Source of the DNA: Halomonas cupida
GTDB lineage: Bacteria; Pseudomonadota; Gammaproteobacteria; Pseudomonadales; Halomonadaceae
Assembly (NCBI RefSeq): GCF_900142755.1
Contig: NZ_FRCA01000004.1
Coordinates: 1 to 64,000 of the forward strand
Direction: 5' to 3'
Length of the DNA stretch: 64,000 nt
In this document: one piece after another, positions 9,533-19,994 of the stretch
Layout: every line of letters begins with the position of its first letter
Numbering within the stretch: the stretch's first letter is position 1
The notes under the pieces: generated by a model
What the model saw: only the letters and a program-made list of their open reading frames with translations
What the model was told of the DNA's origin: nothing
Databases searched by the model: none
Translations under genes and position numbers: made by a program

Positions 9533-10591
9533 TCACTCTTCCTGCTCACGCTGATCCTGTTTGACGTCCTCGCGCGACAGCACGAATTCAACGTCGCTGC
9601 TCTGTTCACCCTGCATCAGCAGTTTCGCCATGTCCCTCGCGGGAACCCCCCGGAAGAGCACCTGGAACAGGCCCTCGGCCAATGGCATGTAGACGCCTAC
9701 CTCATGGGCCTTCTCACGCACCAGGCGCACCGTATTGACCCCTTCGGCCACCTGCCCCAGCGCGTCCACAGCCTCGTCAAGACTCTTGCCCTGGCCCAAC
9801 GCATAACCCACCCGATAGTTACGCGACAGCTGAGATGAGCAGGTGACAATCAGGTCACCGACACCCGCCAGCCCCAGGAAGGTCATTGGATTGGCCCCCT
9901 GGGCCACCGCAAAACGACTCATCTCGGCCAGTGCTCGGGTCATCAACATGCTGCGCGTGTTCTCCCCCATTCCCAGCGATGCCGCCATGCCGGCAGCAAT
10001 GGCATAGATGTTCTTGAGCGCACCGCCCAGTTCAACGCCATAACGATCATTGCTGGCATAGACACGGAAGTAGTCACAGCCCAGTGCCGCCTGCACGCGA
10101 GAGCGTGTCAGCGGATCATGACTGGCGATGACCGTGGCGGTCAGTTGCTTCTCGGCAACCTCGGAGGCCAGATTGGGGCCGGACAGCACTCCGACATGAC
10201 TGAAGCCGGTCTCGTCCTCGAGGATCTGGCTCATCAGCTTGAAGCCATCCTGTTGAATCCCCTTGGTGGTGCTGACCAGGATCTGATCGGGATTGAGCCA
10301 GGGACGCGCCTGGCGCACCACCTCGGCAAATGCCTTTGACGGAATCGCGACCAGCACCAGGGTCGCCGACTCCAGCACCCAGCGCAGCTCAGTGGATGCC
10401 ACAACGTTGCTGTTGATCTCGTAGTCCGGCAGATAGCGCGGATTGCGATGATCCTCATTGATACTTTCCACCAGAGCCGCATCTCGCAGCCACTGACGTA
10501 CTTCATAACCATTGTCCGCGGCGATGCTGGCCAGGGCTGTACCAAAACTGCCACCACCCAGTACCGCTACCGTCATGCGCTCGTCGATCAT
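9533..10591 (-). CDS. gpsA: Glycerol-3-phosphate dehydrogenase [NAD(P)+]
   Basis: A 352-residue cytosolic enzyme that reduces dihydroxyacetone phosphate to sn-glycerol 3-phosphate for phospholipid synthesis. The Rossmann motif [14 protein letters not shown] is at residues 8-21. [19 protein letters not shown], the catalytic [11 protein letters not shown] and the C-terminal [17 protein letters not shown] all match the family. The last ~15 residues are a charged tail rich in Glu, Gln and Asp. The start at 10591 ([10 protein letters not shown]) is chosen; an internal ATG at 10576 is also possible because neither has a strong ribosome site. The frame upstream of 10591 reads into the pntB terminator and is not coding. 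Confidence 0.95.
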   Translation of the reverse strand: MIDERMTVAVLGGGSFGTALASIAADNGYEVRQWLRDAALVESINEDHRNPRYLPDYEINSNVVASTELRWVLESATLVLVAIPSKAFAEVVRQARPWLNPDQILVSTTKGIQQDGFKLMSQILEDETGFSHVGVLSGPNLASEVAEKQLTATVIASHDPLTRSRVQAALGCDYFRVYASNDRYGVELGGALKNIYAIAAGMAASLGMGENTRSMLMTRALAEMSRFAVAQGANPMTFLGLAGVGDLIVTCSSQLSRNYRVGYALGQGKSLDEAVDALGQVAEGVNTVRLVREKAHEVGVYMPLAEGLFQVLFRGVPARDMAKLLMQGEQSSDVEFVLSREDVKQDQREQEE

Positions 10592-10633
10592 GGTTGCCCC
10601 ATCAAGACCCGGAATAATGCGCCGATTGTAACG

Positions 10634-10659
10634 AAAAACGCCCCTCGAGAGGGGCGTTT
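10634..10659 (-). terminator. Rho-independent terminator after pntB
   Basis: The palindrome AACGCCCC-TCGAGA-GGGGCGTT at 10637-10658 is followed, reading the minus strand, by a run of T (TTTTTCG). It lies 42 bp beyond the pntB stop and just upstream of gpsA, so it separates the two units. Confidence 0.85.
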
Positions 10660-10700
10660 CCACACACGGCATTGACGAGACATCATTGTCTCCCCGCCGA

Positions 10701-12143
10701 TCAGTCCAGCAACGGCAGCAGAGCATCGATGCTCTGGCGCGCATCGCCGTAGAACATGCGCGTATTGTCCTTGAAGAACAACGGGTTCTCGATACCGGAG
10801 TAGCCCGTACCCTGACCACGCTTGCAGACAAAGACCTGCTTGGCTTCCCAGACCCGCAATACCGGCATGCCGGCAATCGGGCTGTTGGGATCTTCCTGGG
10901 CGGCCGGGTTGACGATGTCGTTGGAGCCGATGACGATCACCACATCGGTAGACGCCAGATCATCATTGATCTCGTCCATCTCCAGCACGATGTCGTAGGG
11001 CACCTTGGCCTCGGCCAGCAGCACATTCATATGACCAGGCAGACGCCCCGCCACCGGGTGAATACCGAAACGAATGTTCTTGCCGGACGAGCGCAGCTTG
11101 CGTACCAGCTCGCTGACCGCATTCTGCGCCTGAGCAACCGCCATGCCATAGCCCGGGACAATGACAACGCTATCGGCATCATTCAGCGCACTCGCCACGC
11201 CACCAGCGTCGATGGCCACCTGCTCACCTTCGATCTCTGCCGCCGGACCGCTGGTGCCGCCGAAGCCACCGAGGATGACATTGACGAACTTGCGGTTCAT
11301 CGCCTTGCACATGATGTACGAGAGGATGGCACCGGAGGAGCCGACCAGTGCACCAGTGACGATCAACAGATCATTGGACAACGTGAAGCCGATGGCAGCA
11401 GCCGCCCAACCGGAGTAGCTGTTGAGCATCGATACGACGACCGGCATATCAGCACCGCCGATCCCCATGATCAGATGCCAACCGATGAAGAAGGCCAGAA
11501 CAGCGATCAGCAGCAGCGTCCAGAAGCCCGCACCGTTGAGATAGGCAATGGCCAGTACCAACGACAGCGCAGCCGCTCCGGCATTCAGCCAGTGGCCACC
11601 AGGGTACTGCTTCGGCTTGCCATCCATCTTGCCGGCCAGCTTGCCAAAGGCAATCACCGAACCGGTGAAGGTCACGGCACCGATGAATACACCAAGGACG
11701 ACTTCAACCTGCAGGAACGTCAGCTCTGCTGGTGTCTTGTGCGCCAGCGTAGCAGCGAAGGCCGACAGGCCATCCAGCGACTCACCCGCGGCGCGCATTG
11801 CCATGACTCGGGCGCGCTCCATCTCGGCATTCCAGCCCACGAACACCGCGGCCAGACCGACAAAGGAGTGCAGCGCTGCCACCAGCTGTGGCATCTCGGT
11901 CATTTCGACCTTCTTCGCCACCACGGTACCAATCGCAGCACCGATCAGCATCATCGGAATCATCAGCCAGTACTGGCCGATGCCCGGGCCAAACATGGTG
12001 AAAACGACTGCCAATGCCATACCGACGATGCCATACCACACCGCACGCTTGGCCTTTTCCTGATTGCTCAGTCCTCCCAATGAGAGGATGAACAGTACAC
12101 TCGCCGCGATCGCCGCGGCGGTTACGAATTGATGACCCAACAT
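10701..12143 (-). CDS. pntB: Proton-translocating NAD(P) transhydrogenase, beta subunit
   Basis: A 480-residue inner-membrane protein with about nine N-terminal transmembrane helices (domain II, residues ~1-270) followed by the soluble NADP-binding domain III. Domain III shows [36 protein letters not shown] and [15 protein letters not shown], all diagnostic of PntB. With PntA it uses the proton motive force to reduce NADP+ with NADH. It begins 16 bp after the pntA stop, and a strong terminator follows. The open frame extends upstream to 12230, but the start at 12143 ([11 protein letters not shown]) fits the family. Confidence 0.97.
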   Translation of the reverse strand: MLGHQFVTAAAIAASVLFILSLGGLSNQEKAKRAVWYGIVGMALAVVFTMFGPGIGQYWLMIPMMLIGAAIGTVVAKKVEMTEMPQLVAALHSFVGLAAVFVGWNAEMERARVMAMRAAGESLDGLSAFAATLAHKTPAELTFLQVEVVLGVFIGAVTFTGSVIAFGKLAGKMDGKPKQYPGGHWLNAGAAALSLVLAIAYLNGAGFWTLLLIAVLAFFIGWHLIMGIGGADMPVVVSMLNSYSGWAAAAIGFTLSNDLLIVTGALVGSSGAILSYIMCKAMNRKFVNVILGGFGGTSGPAAEIEGEQVAIDAGGVASALNDADSVVIVPGYGMAVAQAQNAVSELVRKLRSSGKNIRFGIHPVAGRLPGHMNVLLAEAKVPYDIVLEMDEINDDLASTDVVIVIGSNDIVNPAAQEDPNSPIAGMPVLRVWEAKQVFVCKRGQGTGYSGIENPLFFKDNTRMFYGDARQSIDALLPLLD

Positions 12144-12159
12144 ATCGTATCTCCGCGGT

Positions 12160-13731
12160 TCACGACTTCTGGAACATGGCCAACATGCGACGAGTGACCA
12201 GGAAGCCACCGACGATGTTGATCGATGCAATCAACACTGAAATCCCGGCCAGCAAAGCCACCAGCCAGTTACCGGACCCCACCTGGAGCACCGCTCCGAG
12301 AATGATGATCCCGGAAATGGCATTGGTGACGGCCATCAGTGGGGTATGCAGCGAGTGACTGACATTCCAGATTACCTGGAAACCGACGAAGCACGACAGC
12401 ACAAAGACAATGAAGTGCTGCATGAAGGAAGCCGGGGCCACCTGGCCCAGCAACAGCATCAACACGCCACCGATGGCCAGCATGCTGACCTGGCTTTTGG
12501 TCTGCTTCACAAAGGCCGCATGCTCGGCCGCCTTCTTCTCTTCCGGCGTCGGCTCCTTCTCCTTCGGCTTGGGCTTCGCTGCAGCGATGGCCTTGACCTT
12601 GGGTGGAGGCGGCGGGAAGGTGATCTCCCCCTGATGGGTGACCGTGGCACCACGAATCACATCATCTTCCATATTGTGCACGACCTGGCCGTCCTTCTCC
12701 GGCGTCAGATCGGTCAACATGTGGCGAACGTTGGTCGAATACAGCAATGACGACTGGGTCGCCATGCGTGACGGGAAGTCGGTGTAACCCACGACGATTA
12801 CGCCATTGTCGGTGACAACGCGCTCGTTGGGCACGGTGGCATCACAGTTACCGCCCTTCTCGGCCGCCAGATCGACGACCACCGAGCCGGGCTTCATGGC
12901 TGCGACCATGTCTTCGAGCCACAGCTTGGGTGCCGGACGTCCCGGGATCAGTGCGGTGGTGATGACGATATCGATATCCGGCGCCTGCGCGCGGAACAGC
13001 TCGAGTTGCTTCTCGCGGAACTCCGGGCTGGAAGGCGAAGCATAACCGCCGGACTCGGAGCCATCCTGACTGTCCTCGAAGTCGAGGAACAGGAACTCGG
13101 CGCCCATGGATTCGATCTGCTCAGCGACTTCGGGACGCACGTCGAAAGCACGCACCACAGCACCGAGGCTGGTGGCAGTACCGATAGCCGCCAGACCCGC
13201 AACACCGGCACCAATGACCAGCACCTTGGCAGGAGGTACCTTACCGGCAGCGGTCACCTGGCCGGTAAAGAAACGCCCGAACTGGTTGCCGGCCTCGATC
13301 ACAGCACGATAGCCGGCGATGTTGGCGGTGGACGACAACGCGTCCATCTTCTGGGCACGCGAGATACGCGGCACCATGTCCATAGCGATGACACTGGCGC
13401 CCTGCCCACGGCAACGCTCGAGCATCTCTTCGTTCTGGGCAGGCCAGAAGAAGCTGATCAGTGTCTGTCCTTCACGCAGGCGGCCGGCTTCCTCGTCATC
13501 GGGTTCGCGCACCTTGATGACGATATCGGCCTGGTCGAACAACGCGGCGGCATCCGCCACCACTGTCACTCCGGCCTGTTCATAGGCCTCATCAGAGAAC
13601 CCCGCCAGTTGACCGGCGCCGCTCTCGATCAGGCACTCATGCCCCAGTTTCTGAATGTGTCCGGCACTTTCCGGCGTCAGCGCAACCCGCGCCTCACCCT
13701 CGTACCTTTCCCTTGGTGCTCCTATCTTCAC
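12160..13731 (-). CDS. pntA: NAD(P) transhydrogenase, alpha subunit
   Basis: A 523-residue subunit with the NAD-binding domain I (residues ~1-370; [17 protein letters not shown] at the start, [15 protein letters not shown] near 175) joined to four C-terminal membrane helices (residues ~410-520). A Lys/Glu/Pro-rich linker ([14 protein letters not shown]) connects them. This is the single-chain alpha arrangement of E. coli (510 residues), not the split A1/A2 form of alphaproteobacteria. The start is GTG at 13731, with GGGAGA eight bases upstream. It is the first gene of the pntA-pntB unit. Confidence 0.97.
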   Translation of the reverse strand: MKIGAPRERYEGEARVALTPESAGHIQKLGHECLIESGAGQLAGFSDEAYEQAGVTVVADAAALFDQADIVIKVREPDDEEAGRLREGQTLISFFWPAQNEEMLERCRGQGASVIAMDMVPRISRAQKMDALSSTANIAGYRAVIEAGNQFGRFFTGQVTAAGKVPPAKVLVIGAGVAGLAAIGTATSLGAVVRAFDVRPEVAEQIESMGAEFLFLDFEDSQDGSESGGYASPSSPEFREKQLELFRAQAPDIDIVITTALIPGRPAPKLWLEDMVAAMKPGSVVVDLAAEKGGNCDATVPNERVVTDNGVIVVGYTDFPSRMATQSSLLYSTNVRHMLTDLTPEKDGQVVHNMEDDVIRGATVTHQGEITFPPPPPKVKAIAAAKPKPKEKEPTPEEKKAAEHAAFVKQTKSQVSMLAIGGVLMLLLGQVAPASFMQHFIVFVLSCFVGFQVIWNVSHSLHTPLMAVTNAISGIIILGAVLQVGSGNWLVALLAGISVLIASINIVGGFLVTRRMLAMFQKS

Positions 13732-14265
13732 GATGGATCTCCCATGTGGCCAACGTTGTTACCTTGTTATGCGTGTCGCGGGGAACGCTTGTCGACAGGC
13801 AGTTGCAGAAACCTCGGACGCACAGCAACCCTCCGCGCCTCTCTGGTACGAGGCGTGAAAGTTGCCTGCCCCACTGCCGTGGATACTGCCGGACCGTACA
13901 GCGAATCCCTCAGTTATGAGGCCTACCAGTGTTACCTCTAGCGGGTCATCTGCACAAGGGGGCAAACAGAGTTTTTGTCGCAGCGCAGCATGCCACCAAG
14001 CGACTGAAACCATTAAGAGAACACGATTACTCAACGGTGTAAGGTTATGCCCCTCCGAGCATGAATCGCGACATCAAGCGGCACAGGGCGTGATCACACC
14101 CGGCAGGACAACACCATACCCCAGTCGAGCCAGGACGCCAGGCAGACTTCGGTAAATGGCAGAAAATGACAGACAGGTGACGCAAGGAGATAACCAACAG
14201 CAAGAGGCCGGCCCCATGGCCGACCTCAAGACACCGCCTTGTTCACCGATCAGGGCGAAGGCGCC
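13732..14265. other. Intergenic region between pntA and azoR
   Basis: About 530 bp with no convincing gene. It must hold the pntAB promoter near its left end; a small hairpin (CGCCTC-N8-GAGGCG, ~13838-13857) could lie in the pntA leader. Near the right end, 14204-14227 is a GAGGCCGGCC/GGCCGACCTC hairpin that would follow azoR on the minus strand, with only a weak T-run. Short open frames here have no ribosome sites or recognisable families. Confidence 0.5.
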
Positions 14266-14994
14266 TCATGGCAGAACATTGCACGACTCCCCGGAGCGGA
14301 GCGACGGAACCGCTCCTACAACTGACGGACCCGCCAGCATTGACACCAGGTCATCCACCGAGACTTCCGCCTGGGCAATGGACTCCGCCAATCTGGCGTC
14401 CCCGAATTCGTCGTATTCAATCGCCGCTTCGTAGACATCGGTAATACCAATGTAGGCAAAGGCGCTGCGAACTGATGACTCCACATGATTGCGATCTGCG
14501 ATCCGCCCCCCCGGTTGATAGCCATAGTCACCGCGCGAGGAAAGGATGATCAGGCGTTTTCCAAGGCCTTCCAGTAGCGGCCAGTACGGTTCCCCCTCTC
14601 GACTCCGGTCGAACCCGAAAGTACGCCCCACACGCACGATGTTGTCGATATATGCCTTGAACTGCGCGGGAGGCCCGAAATTGTACATCGGCACACCCAC
14701 CACAATGACATCGGCTCTCAGTAGTTCGTCGACCAGCACATCGCTGTCATGCAACGTCTCCTTCATCCACTCCTGACGCGCATGTTCCGGAGTGAAAGCC
14801 GCATGAATCCAGTCTCCCGTGACAGGCGCTGGCGGCCGCTGACCGACATCACGGTAGATCACTTCCGTTTCGGGGTTCCGCGACGTCCATTGCTGAACGA
14901 AGCGTTCGGTCAGTCGACGAGTGTGAGAGCCGTGAGCAGTGGTACCGGAGCTACCGGAGCGTGCGCTGGAGTCGATGTGCAATAGTGTGGTCAT
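14266..14994 (-). CDS. azoR: FMN-dependent NADH:azoreductase (AzoR family) with a repeat-derived tail
   Basis: A 242-residue flavodoxin-fold enzyme that reduces quinones and azo compounds with NADH. FMN contacts are visible: LLHIDSSARSG at residues 4-14, GVPMYNFGPPAQFKAYIDN near 99-117, and SSRGDYGYQPGG near 152-163. Family members are about 200 residues. Here the normal C-terminus (LVSMLAG) is followed by ~22 residues (starting PSVVGAVPSLRSG) encoded by a REP-like palindrome. It is divergently transcribed from a LysR regulator, which may control it. The enzyme assignment is secure; the physiological substrate is not. Confidence 0.88.
   Translation of the reverse strand: MTTLLHIDSSARSGSSGTTAHGSHTRRLTERFVQQWTSRNPETEVIYRDVGQRPPAPVTGDWIHAAFTPEHARQEWMKETLHDSDVLVDELLRADVIVVGVPMYNFGPPAQFKAYIDNIVRVGRTFGFDRSREGEPYWPLLEGLGKRLIILSSRGDYGYQPGGRIADRNHVESSVRSAFAYIGITDVYEAAIEYDEFGDARLAESIAQAEVSVDDLVSMLAGPSVVGAVPSLRSGESCNVLP
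14291..14323. repeat. REP-like palindrome inside the azoR 3' end
   Basis: GGAGCGG (14293-14299) and CCGCTCC (14310-14316) form an inverted repeat, followed on the plus strand by TACAACT. The minus-strand reading GTTGTAGGAGCGG resembles the GTAGGAGCGG heads of repetitive extragenic palindromes in pseudomonads and halomonads. It lies within the azoR reading frame. No second copy was seen in the window. Confidence 0.55.
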
Positions 14995-15105
14995 ATGGGA
15001 TCTCCTATAGATGAACCTTGATCACTCATCACAGAGTTTCCGCAACGCCACGGCAGCCAACAAACGATATATTCTCAGCCAACAGATGAAGTGAGATCAC
15101 CCATC

Positions 15106-16017
15106 ATGGCCTACCGATTACCCTCGCTGACAGCGCTGCGTGCCTTTGAGGCTGCGGCACGCCTGAGCAGTTTCAAGAAGGCTGCCGAGGAGCTGTCTGT
15201 CACAGCAACCGCCATCAGCCATCGCATCCGCGTGCTGGAAGAAGACCTGGAGCGCTGCCTGTTCCTGCGCAAGGTTCGAGCCGTCGAACTGACAGCAGAA
15301 GGCGAAGAGCTTTTCACAGCGGTACACAGCGGTTTCGATACCATCGCAATGGCCGTTGAGCGTCTACGCCAACCTCGCCGAGCATCGGTCACGCTCTCGG
15401 CGACGCCAGCGTTCGCTACCAAGTGGCTGGTGCCACGTCTGGCAGACTTTCAGGCCCTGCATCCCGGTATCAACCTGCATATCCATGCCTGCGACGCTCC
15501 CGTTGATCTGCAGTCGGGCAACGTCGATCTGGCAATCCGCTACGGAAACGGCCCGTACAAAGGCCTGTCGACCACGCTACTGCTGGAGAATCAATTTGCT
15601 CCCATGGCCAGCCCACAGCTCAAGGCAGCGCCCCTCTCCGATATTGCACAGTGGCCATTGATTCATTTCGACTGGTACCTTCCTGCCGGTATGGAAGTGA
15701 GCTGGAACGCCTGGCTGCGCGCCTGCGGACATGATGAGCATATTGCAGCGTCAGGGATTCGCTACTCCGATGAGAGCCACGCCATTCAGGCGGCCATTGC
15801 CGGCCAGGGAGTGGCCATGCTGAGTCTGCTGCTGGTCGAGGAAGAGCTACGCCTCGGGCTGCTTGAGGTCGTCGCCGAACCAACGCTCAAGGGGATGTCC
15901 TATCACCTGCTCAAGTGCAATGTAGCCAGACCCCACCAGCAATCGGAGGCAGTCGCTGCCGTGGAGAACTGGCTGATACGAAGCGCCTGCCCGAACTTGG
16001 AGAATAACGAGAAGTAG
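15106..16017 (+). CDS. LysR-family transcriptional regulator (GcvA-like)
   Basis: A 303-residue regulator. The N-terminal winged helix-turn-helix occupies residues ~5-64 (RLPSLTALRAFEAAARLSS, then KKAAEELSVTATAISHRIRVLE), followed by the periplasmic-binding-like effector domain with PAFATKWLVPRLADFQALHP near 105. The PSLTALRAFEAAARL start and the domain layout are typical of the GcvA/AmpR-type branch. ATG 15106 is preferred over an in-frame GTG at 15091. It is divergent from azoR across ~110 bp, the usual arrangement for a LysR regulator and its target, so azoR control is a reasonable inference. Confidence 0.85.
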   Translation: MAYRLPSLTALRAFEAAARLSSFKKAAEELSVTATAISHRIRVLEEDLERCLFLRKVRAVELTAEGEELFTAVHSGFDTIAMAVERLRQPRRASVTLSATPAFATKWLVPRLADFQALHPGINLHIHACDAPVDLQSGNVDLAIRYGNGPYKGLSTTLLLENQFAPMASPQLKAAPLSDIAQWPLIHFDWYLPAGMEVSWNAWLRACGHDEHIAASGIRYSDESHAIQAAIAGQGVAMLSLLLVEEELRLGLLEVVAEPTLKGMSYHLLKCNVARPHQQSEAVAAVENWLIRSACPNLENNEK

Positions 16018-16056
16018 AAAACAGTGAGGCCGGCACAATGGCCGGCCTCACTGTTT
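16018..16056. terminator. Bidirectional terminator between the LysR gene and purA
   Basis: A long stem, AAACAGTGAGGCCGG pairing with CCGGCCTCACTGTTT around a short loop, begins right after the regulator stop codon and lies 26 bp beyond the purA stop. A-rich and T-rich ends on the two sides let it work for both converging genes. Confidence 0.85.
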
Positions 16057-16081
16057 CTACGGTGCTACCACCTCTCGTCGA

Positions 16082-17482
<1,401 letters not shown>

Positions 17483-18676
17483 TCAGGTGGACGGCTCGAT
17501 AGCCTCGACTATCCAGCCGTTGTCTCCCGGCACCAACTGCTCTCGGCAGTAGTGCTGTACCGCGCCGGAGCGTTGGCCCGGCAGAGCCTGAACCACACGA
17601 CGCCCCTGACTGCGCAGCGTCTGAATGGCCTCGCTCAATCCATTCTGGCCTTCATCGGCCGGTGCCCAGACACCATCGTTGTCCGGCTCACGCAGCACCA
17701 ACGTTGCCAGCAATTTGAGGTCCATGGAGAACCCCGTCGCCGGTCGCGCCCGACCAAAGGCCTTGCCGGTATCGTCGTAACGACCACCCTTGGCCAGCGC
17801 CTGGCCATAGCCCGGCACGTAGGCGGCAAACATCATGCCGGTGTGGTACTGGTATCCGCGCAACTCGGCAAGATCGAAATAGCAGGAGACTTCAGGGTGC
17901 TCGGCACTCACGCCTTGATAGAGCTCATGCAGCTTGTCGAGTGCATCATTGACGGCCTGAGGTGCCTCGCTGAAGGCTTCCCGCGCCTCCTCGAGCACTT
18001 CGGGACCGCCATGCAGCGTGCCCAGAGCACGAAACATGTTGGCCAGGGCTGCGTCACTGATCAGGCGCGATACCGCCTCATCCAGTTGTGACGGTGACTT
18101 GAGCGCAAGGGCGGCGGAAATCGCCTGCTCGGCCTCAGGCTCAAGTGCCGCTGCTACCACCAGATTACGGTAGATGCCCACGTGCCCCAACGCCAGGTGA
18201 ATCTCACCTGCACCAGACACCGCCAGGCTTTCCAGCGCCAGACGAAGGATCTCTACATCCGCAGCAAGGCTGGCATGGCCGAACAGCTCGACGCCAACCT
18301 GTACCGGGCTGCGCCCGCCCTGATGCTTGTCGGCCTTGGCCCGCAGAACGTTGGTGCAATAACACAGACGCACCGGCCCCTCGCGCTTGAGAGAGTGCGC
18401 ATCCATACGCGCTATCTGGGGGGTAACGTCAGCACTGACTCCCATCATGCGACCAGTGAGTTGGTCGGTCAGCTTGAAGGTCTGTAGATCGAGATCCGTC
18501 CCGGTACCGGTCAACAGTGAGTCGAGAAACTCCACCGGCGGTGGCATGACCTGGTCATAGCCCCACAGATGGTAGAGGTCGAGCAGCGCACGGCGTAGCT
18601 CTTCCATGCGACTGGCTTGAGGCGGCAGCACCTCATCCATGCCGTCGGGCAAGAGCCAGCGGTCAGCGATGGTCAT
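17483..18676 (-). CDS. hisZ: ATP phosphoribosyltransferase regulatory subunit
   Basis: A 397-residue histidyl-tRNA synthetase-like protein without the anticodon-binding domain. It pairs with short-form HisG to make the first enzyme of histidine synthesis. It starts MTIADRWLLPDGMDEVLPPQ and has MEELRRALLDLYHLWGYDQVMPP (motif 1-like), then PQIARMD and PVRLCYCTNVLR (motif 2-like), and EVSCYFDLAELRGYQYHTGMMF. HisRS itself would be longer with full motif 3. The hflC-hisZ-purA position is conserved in Pseudomonas and Halomonas. The start at 18676 is chosen over the frame start at 18736 from family fit. Confidence 0.93.
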   Translation of the reverse strand: MTIADRWLLPDGMDEVLPPQASRMEELRRALLDLYHLWGYDQVMPPPVEFLDSLLTGTGTDLDLQTFKLTDQLTGRMMGVSADVTPQIARMDAHSLKREGPVRLCYCTNVLRAKADKHQGGRSPVQVGVELFGHASLAADVEILRLALESLAVSGAGEIHLALGHVGIYRNLVVAAALEPEAEQAISAALALKSPSQLDEAVSRLISDAALANMFRALGTLHGGPEVLEEAREAFSEAPQAVNDALDKLHELYQGVSAEHPEVSCYFDLAELRGYQYHTGMMFAAYVPGYGQALAKGGRYDDTGKAFGRARPATGFSMDLKLLATLVLREPDNDGVWAPADEGQNGLSEAIQTLRSQGRRVVQALPGQRSGAVQHYCREQLVPGDNGWIVEAIEPST

Positions 18677-18868
18677 GTCAGATTCCTGCTTGGACAGTGA
18701 GCCTGAATCGCACGCACACGAAGCAGTACACGGCATGAATCATGTGCACAACATGAATCGGCGCAACTCTCGAGGAGGCGCGCTCGTGCGAGCGATCAAT
18801 GAAAGTCCTGGTGCCGTTGCTCGACCTGAGATATCCCTGATCCGAAGAGCACACTCAGCCAGAGTAGA

Positions 18869-18942
18869 CCTGGTTTGAAAAGACAGGTTTGAAAAGACTG
18901 GTCCGAAAAAACCGGTCCTGTAAAAACCCGTCCTGTAAAACC
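18869..18942. repeat. Degenerate ~14-bp tandem array upstream of hisZ
   Basis: About five units of the form CTGGTTTGAAAAGA / CAGGTTTGAAAAGA / CTGGTCCGAAAAAA / CCGGTCCTGTAAAAA / CCCGTCCTGTAAAA. It lies in the 433-bp gap between hflC and hisZ. The rest of that gap holds the hflC terminator and, presumably, the hisZ promoter. Confidence 0.75.
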
Positions 18943-18978
18943 AGTGCCACAGGGTCCAGAACACCCGAGCGACGGCCA

Positions 18979-19003
18979 CAAAAAAACCGGGCCACGCCCG
19001 GTT
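18979..19003 (-). terminator. Rho-independent terminator downstream of hflC
   Basis: The stem AACCGGGC-GTG-GCCCGGTT, read on the minus strand, is followed by seven T residues (18980-18986 on the plus strand are A). It lies ~107 bp beyond the hflC stop and ends the hfl operon before hisZ. Confidence 0.85.
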
Positions 19004-19066
19004 GAAGGATTCTATCACGTTTGCGTGGCGGGTGAACCCCGCGAGGCAATACCGATACATCATTTA

Positions 19067-19101
19067 CCGGGTGCCGGTCGTCCAGGACGACCGGCACCCG
19101 G
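19067..19101. repeat. Perfect 35-bp palindrome after hflC
   Basis: CCGGGTGCCGGTCGTCC, a one-base centre, then its exact complement: two 17-bp arms with essentially no loop. It begins 8 bp past the hflC stop. There is no T-run, so it may be a transcript-stabilising hairpin or a second part of the terminator region. Confidence 0.85.
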
Positions 19102-19109
19102 CTGTGCGA

Positions 19110-19994
19110 TCAGCTCTCGGGCTGATCCGGCGACTTCAGATAGCGGAAGAAGTCACTGGACGGATCCAGCACCATCATGTTGCCGCCGTCCTCACCGAAG
19201 CTCTCGCGGTAGGCATTGAGACTACGCCAGAAGGAGAAGAACTCCGGATCCACGCTGTAGGCCTCGGAATAGATACCTGCCGCCTCGGCATCACCCTCAC
19301 CGCGGAGGGTCTCGGAGCGCTCATTGGCTTGAGCCAGCAATACCTGACGGCGACGATCCGCGTTGGCGCGAATGCGCTCGGACTCTTCCGAGCCCTGAGC
19401 ACGCCATTCACGAGCTTCACGCTCACGTTCGGAGCGCATCCGCGAGTAGACCGCGGCGGACACATCTTCCGGCAGATCGATACGCTTGACGCGAATATCG
19501 AGGATCGCCACGCCGAGCTCTTCGCGCATCAAGCGATCGAGGTCCTCGGTGGGCCCGGTCATCAGTTCATCACGCTTCTCGGCGATGATCTCCTGCAGGC
19601 TGAGCTGGCCGAACTCATTACGCAGGCTCTCGTCGACGCGCGGTTGAATCAGGCGAATTGCCATCAGCTCATCCCCCGCTGTCGCCTCGTAGTAGCGCGT
19701 CGGGTTGATGACCTGCCACTTGACGTAGGAGTCGACGATGACCGCCTTCTGCTCCTGGGTCAGATAACGGCTGGTATCGGTGTCCAGCGTCAACACTCGC
19801 GTATCGAACTTGCGTACGGTCTGGGTGATCGGCACCTTGACGTGCAGTCCGGGCTGGATGTTCTCTTCGATGATCTCACCGAAGCGCAACTTCACCGCAC
19901 GCTCGGTCTCGTTGACCACGTAGAGGCTGTTGCTGGCCAGCCAGGCCACGGCAGCCAGGCCGCCGACGATGAGTAGGGATCGATTATTGATCAT
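19110..19994 (-). CDS. hflC: HflC, modulator of FtsH protease
   Basis: A 294-residue SPFH/Band 7 protein with one N-terminal membrane anchor (residues ~6-25) and the bulk of the protein in the periplasm. The SPFH domain (~20-200) shows VNETERAVKLRFGEI, and a long charged helix EREREAREWRAQGSEESERI near 190-210 precedes DRRRQVLLAQA. It forms a large cage with HflK around FtsH. Its start abuts the hflK stop exactly. E. coli HflC is 334 residues; this one is somewhat shorter, mainly in the region after the SPFH core. Confidence 0.95.
   Translation of the reverse strand: MINNRSLLIVGGLAAVAWLASNSLYVVNETERAVKLRFGEIIEENIQPGLHVKVPITQTVRKFDTRVLTLDTDTSRYLTQEQKAVIVDSYVKWQVINPTRYYEATAGDELMAIRLIQPRVDESLRNEFGQLSLQEIIAEKRDELMTGPTEDLDRLMREELGVAILDIRVKRIDLPEDVSAAVYSRMRSEREREAREWRAQGSEESERIRANADRRRQVLLAQANERSETLRGEGDAEAAGIYSEAYSVDPEFFSFWRSLNAYRESFGEDGGNMMVLDPSSDFFRYLKSPDQPES

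Noticed and set aside
13006..13941. Long plus-strand frames opposite pntA, and similar antisense frames opposite purA, mutL, leuA and parC
   Set aside because: They mirror the third-position GC bias of the real gene on the other strand and show no family motifs.
18740..19063. Minus-strand frame over the hflC-hisZ gap, rich in repeated FTGRVFTGPVF-like residues
   Set aside because: The repeated residues only reflect the 14-bp tandem array; the frame also spans the hflC terminator.
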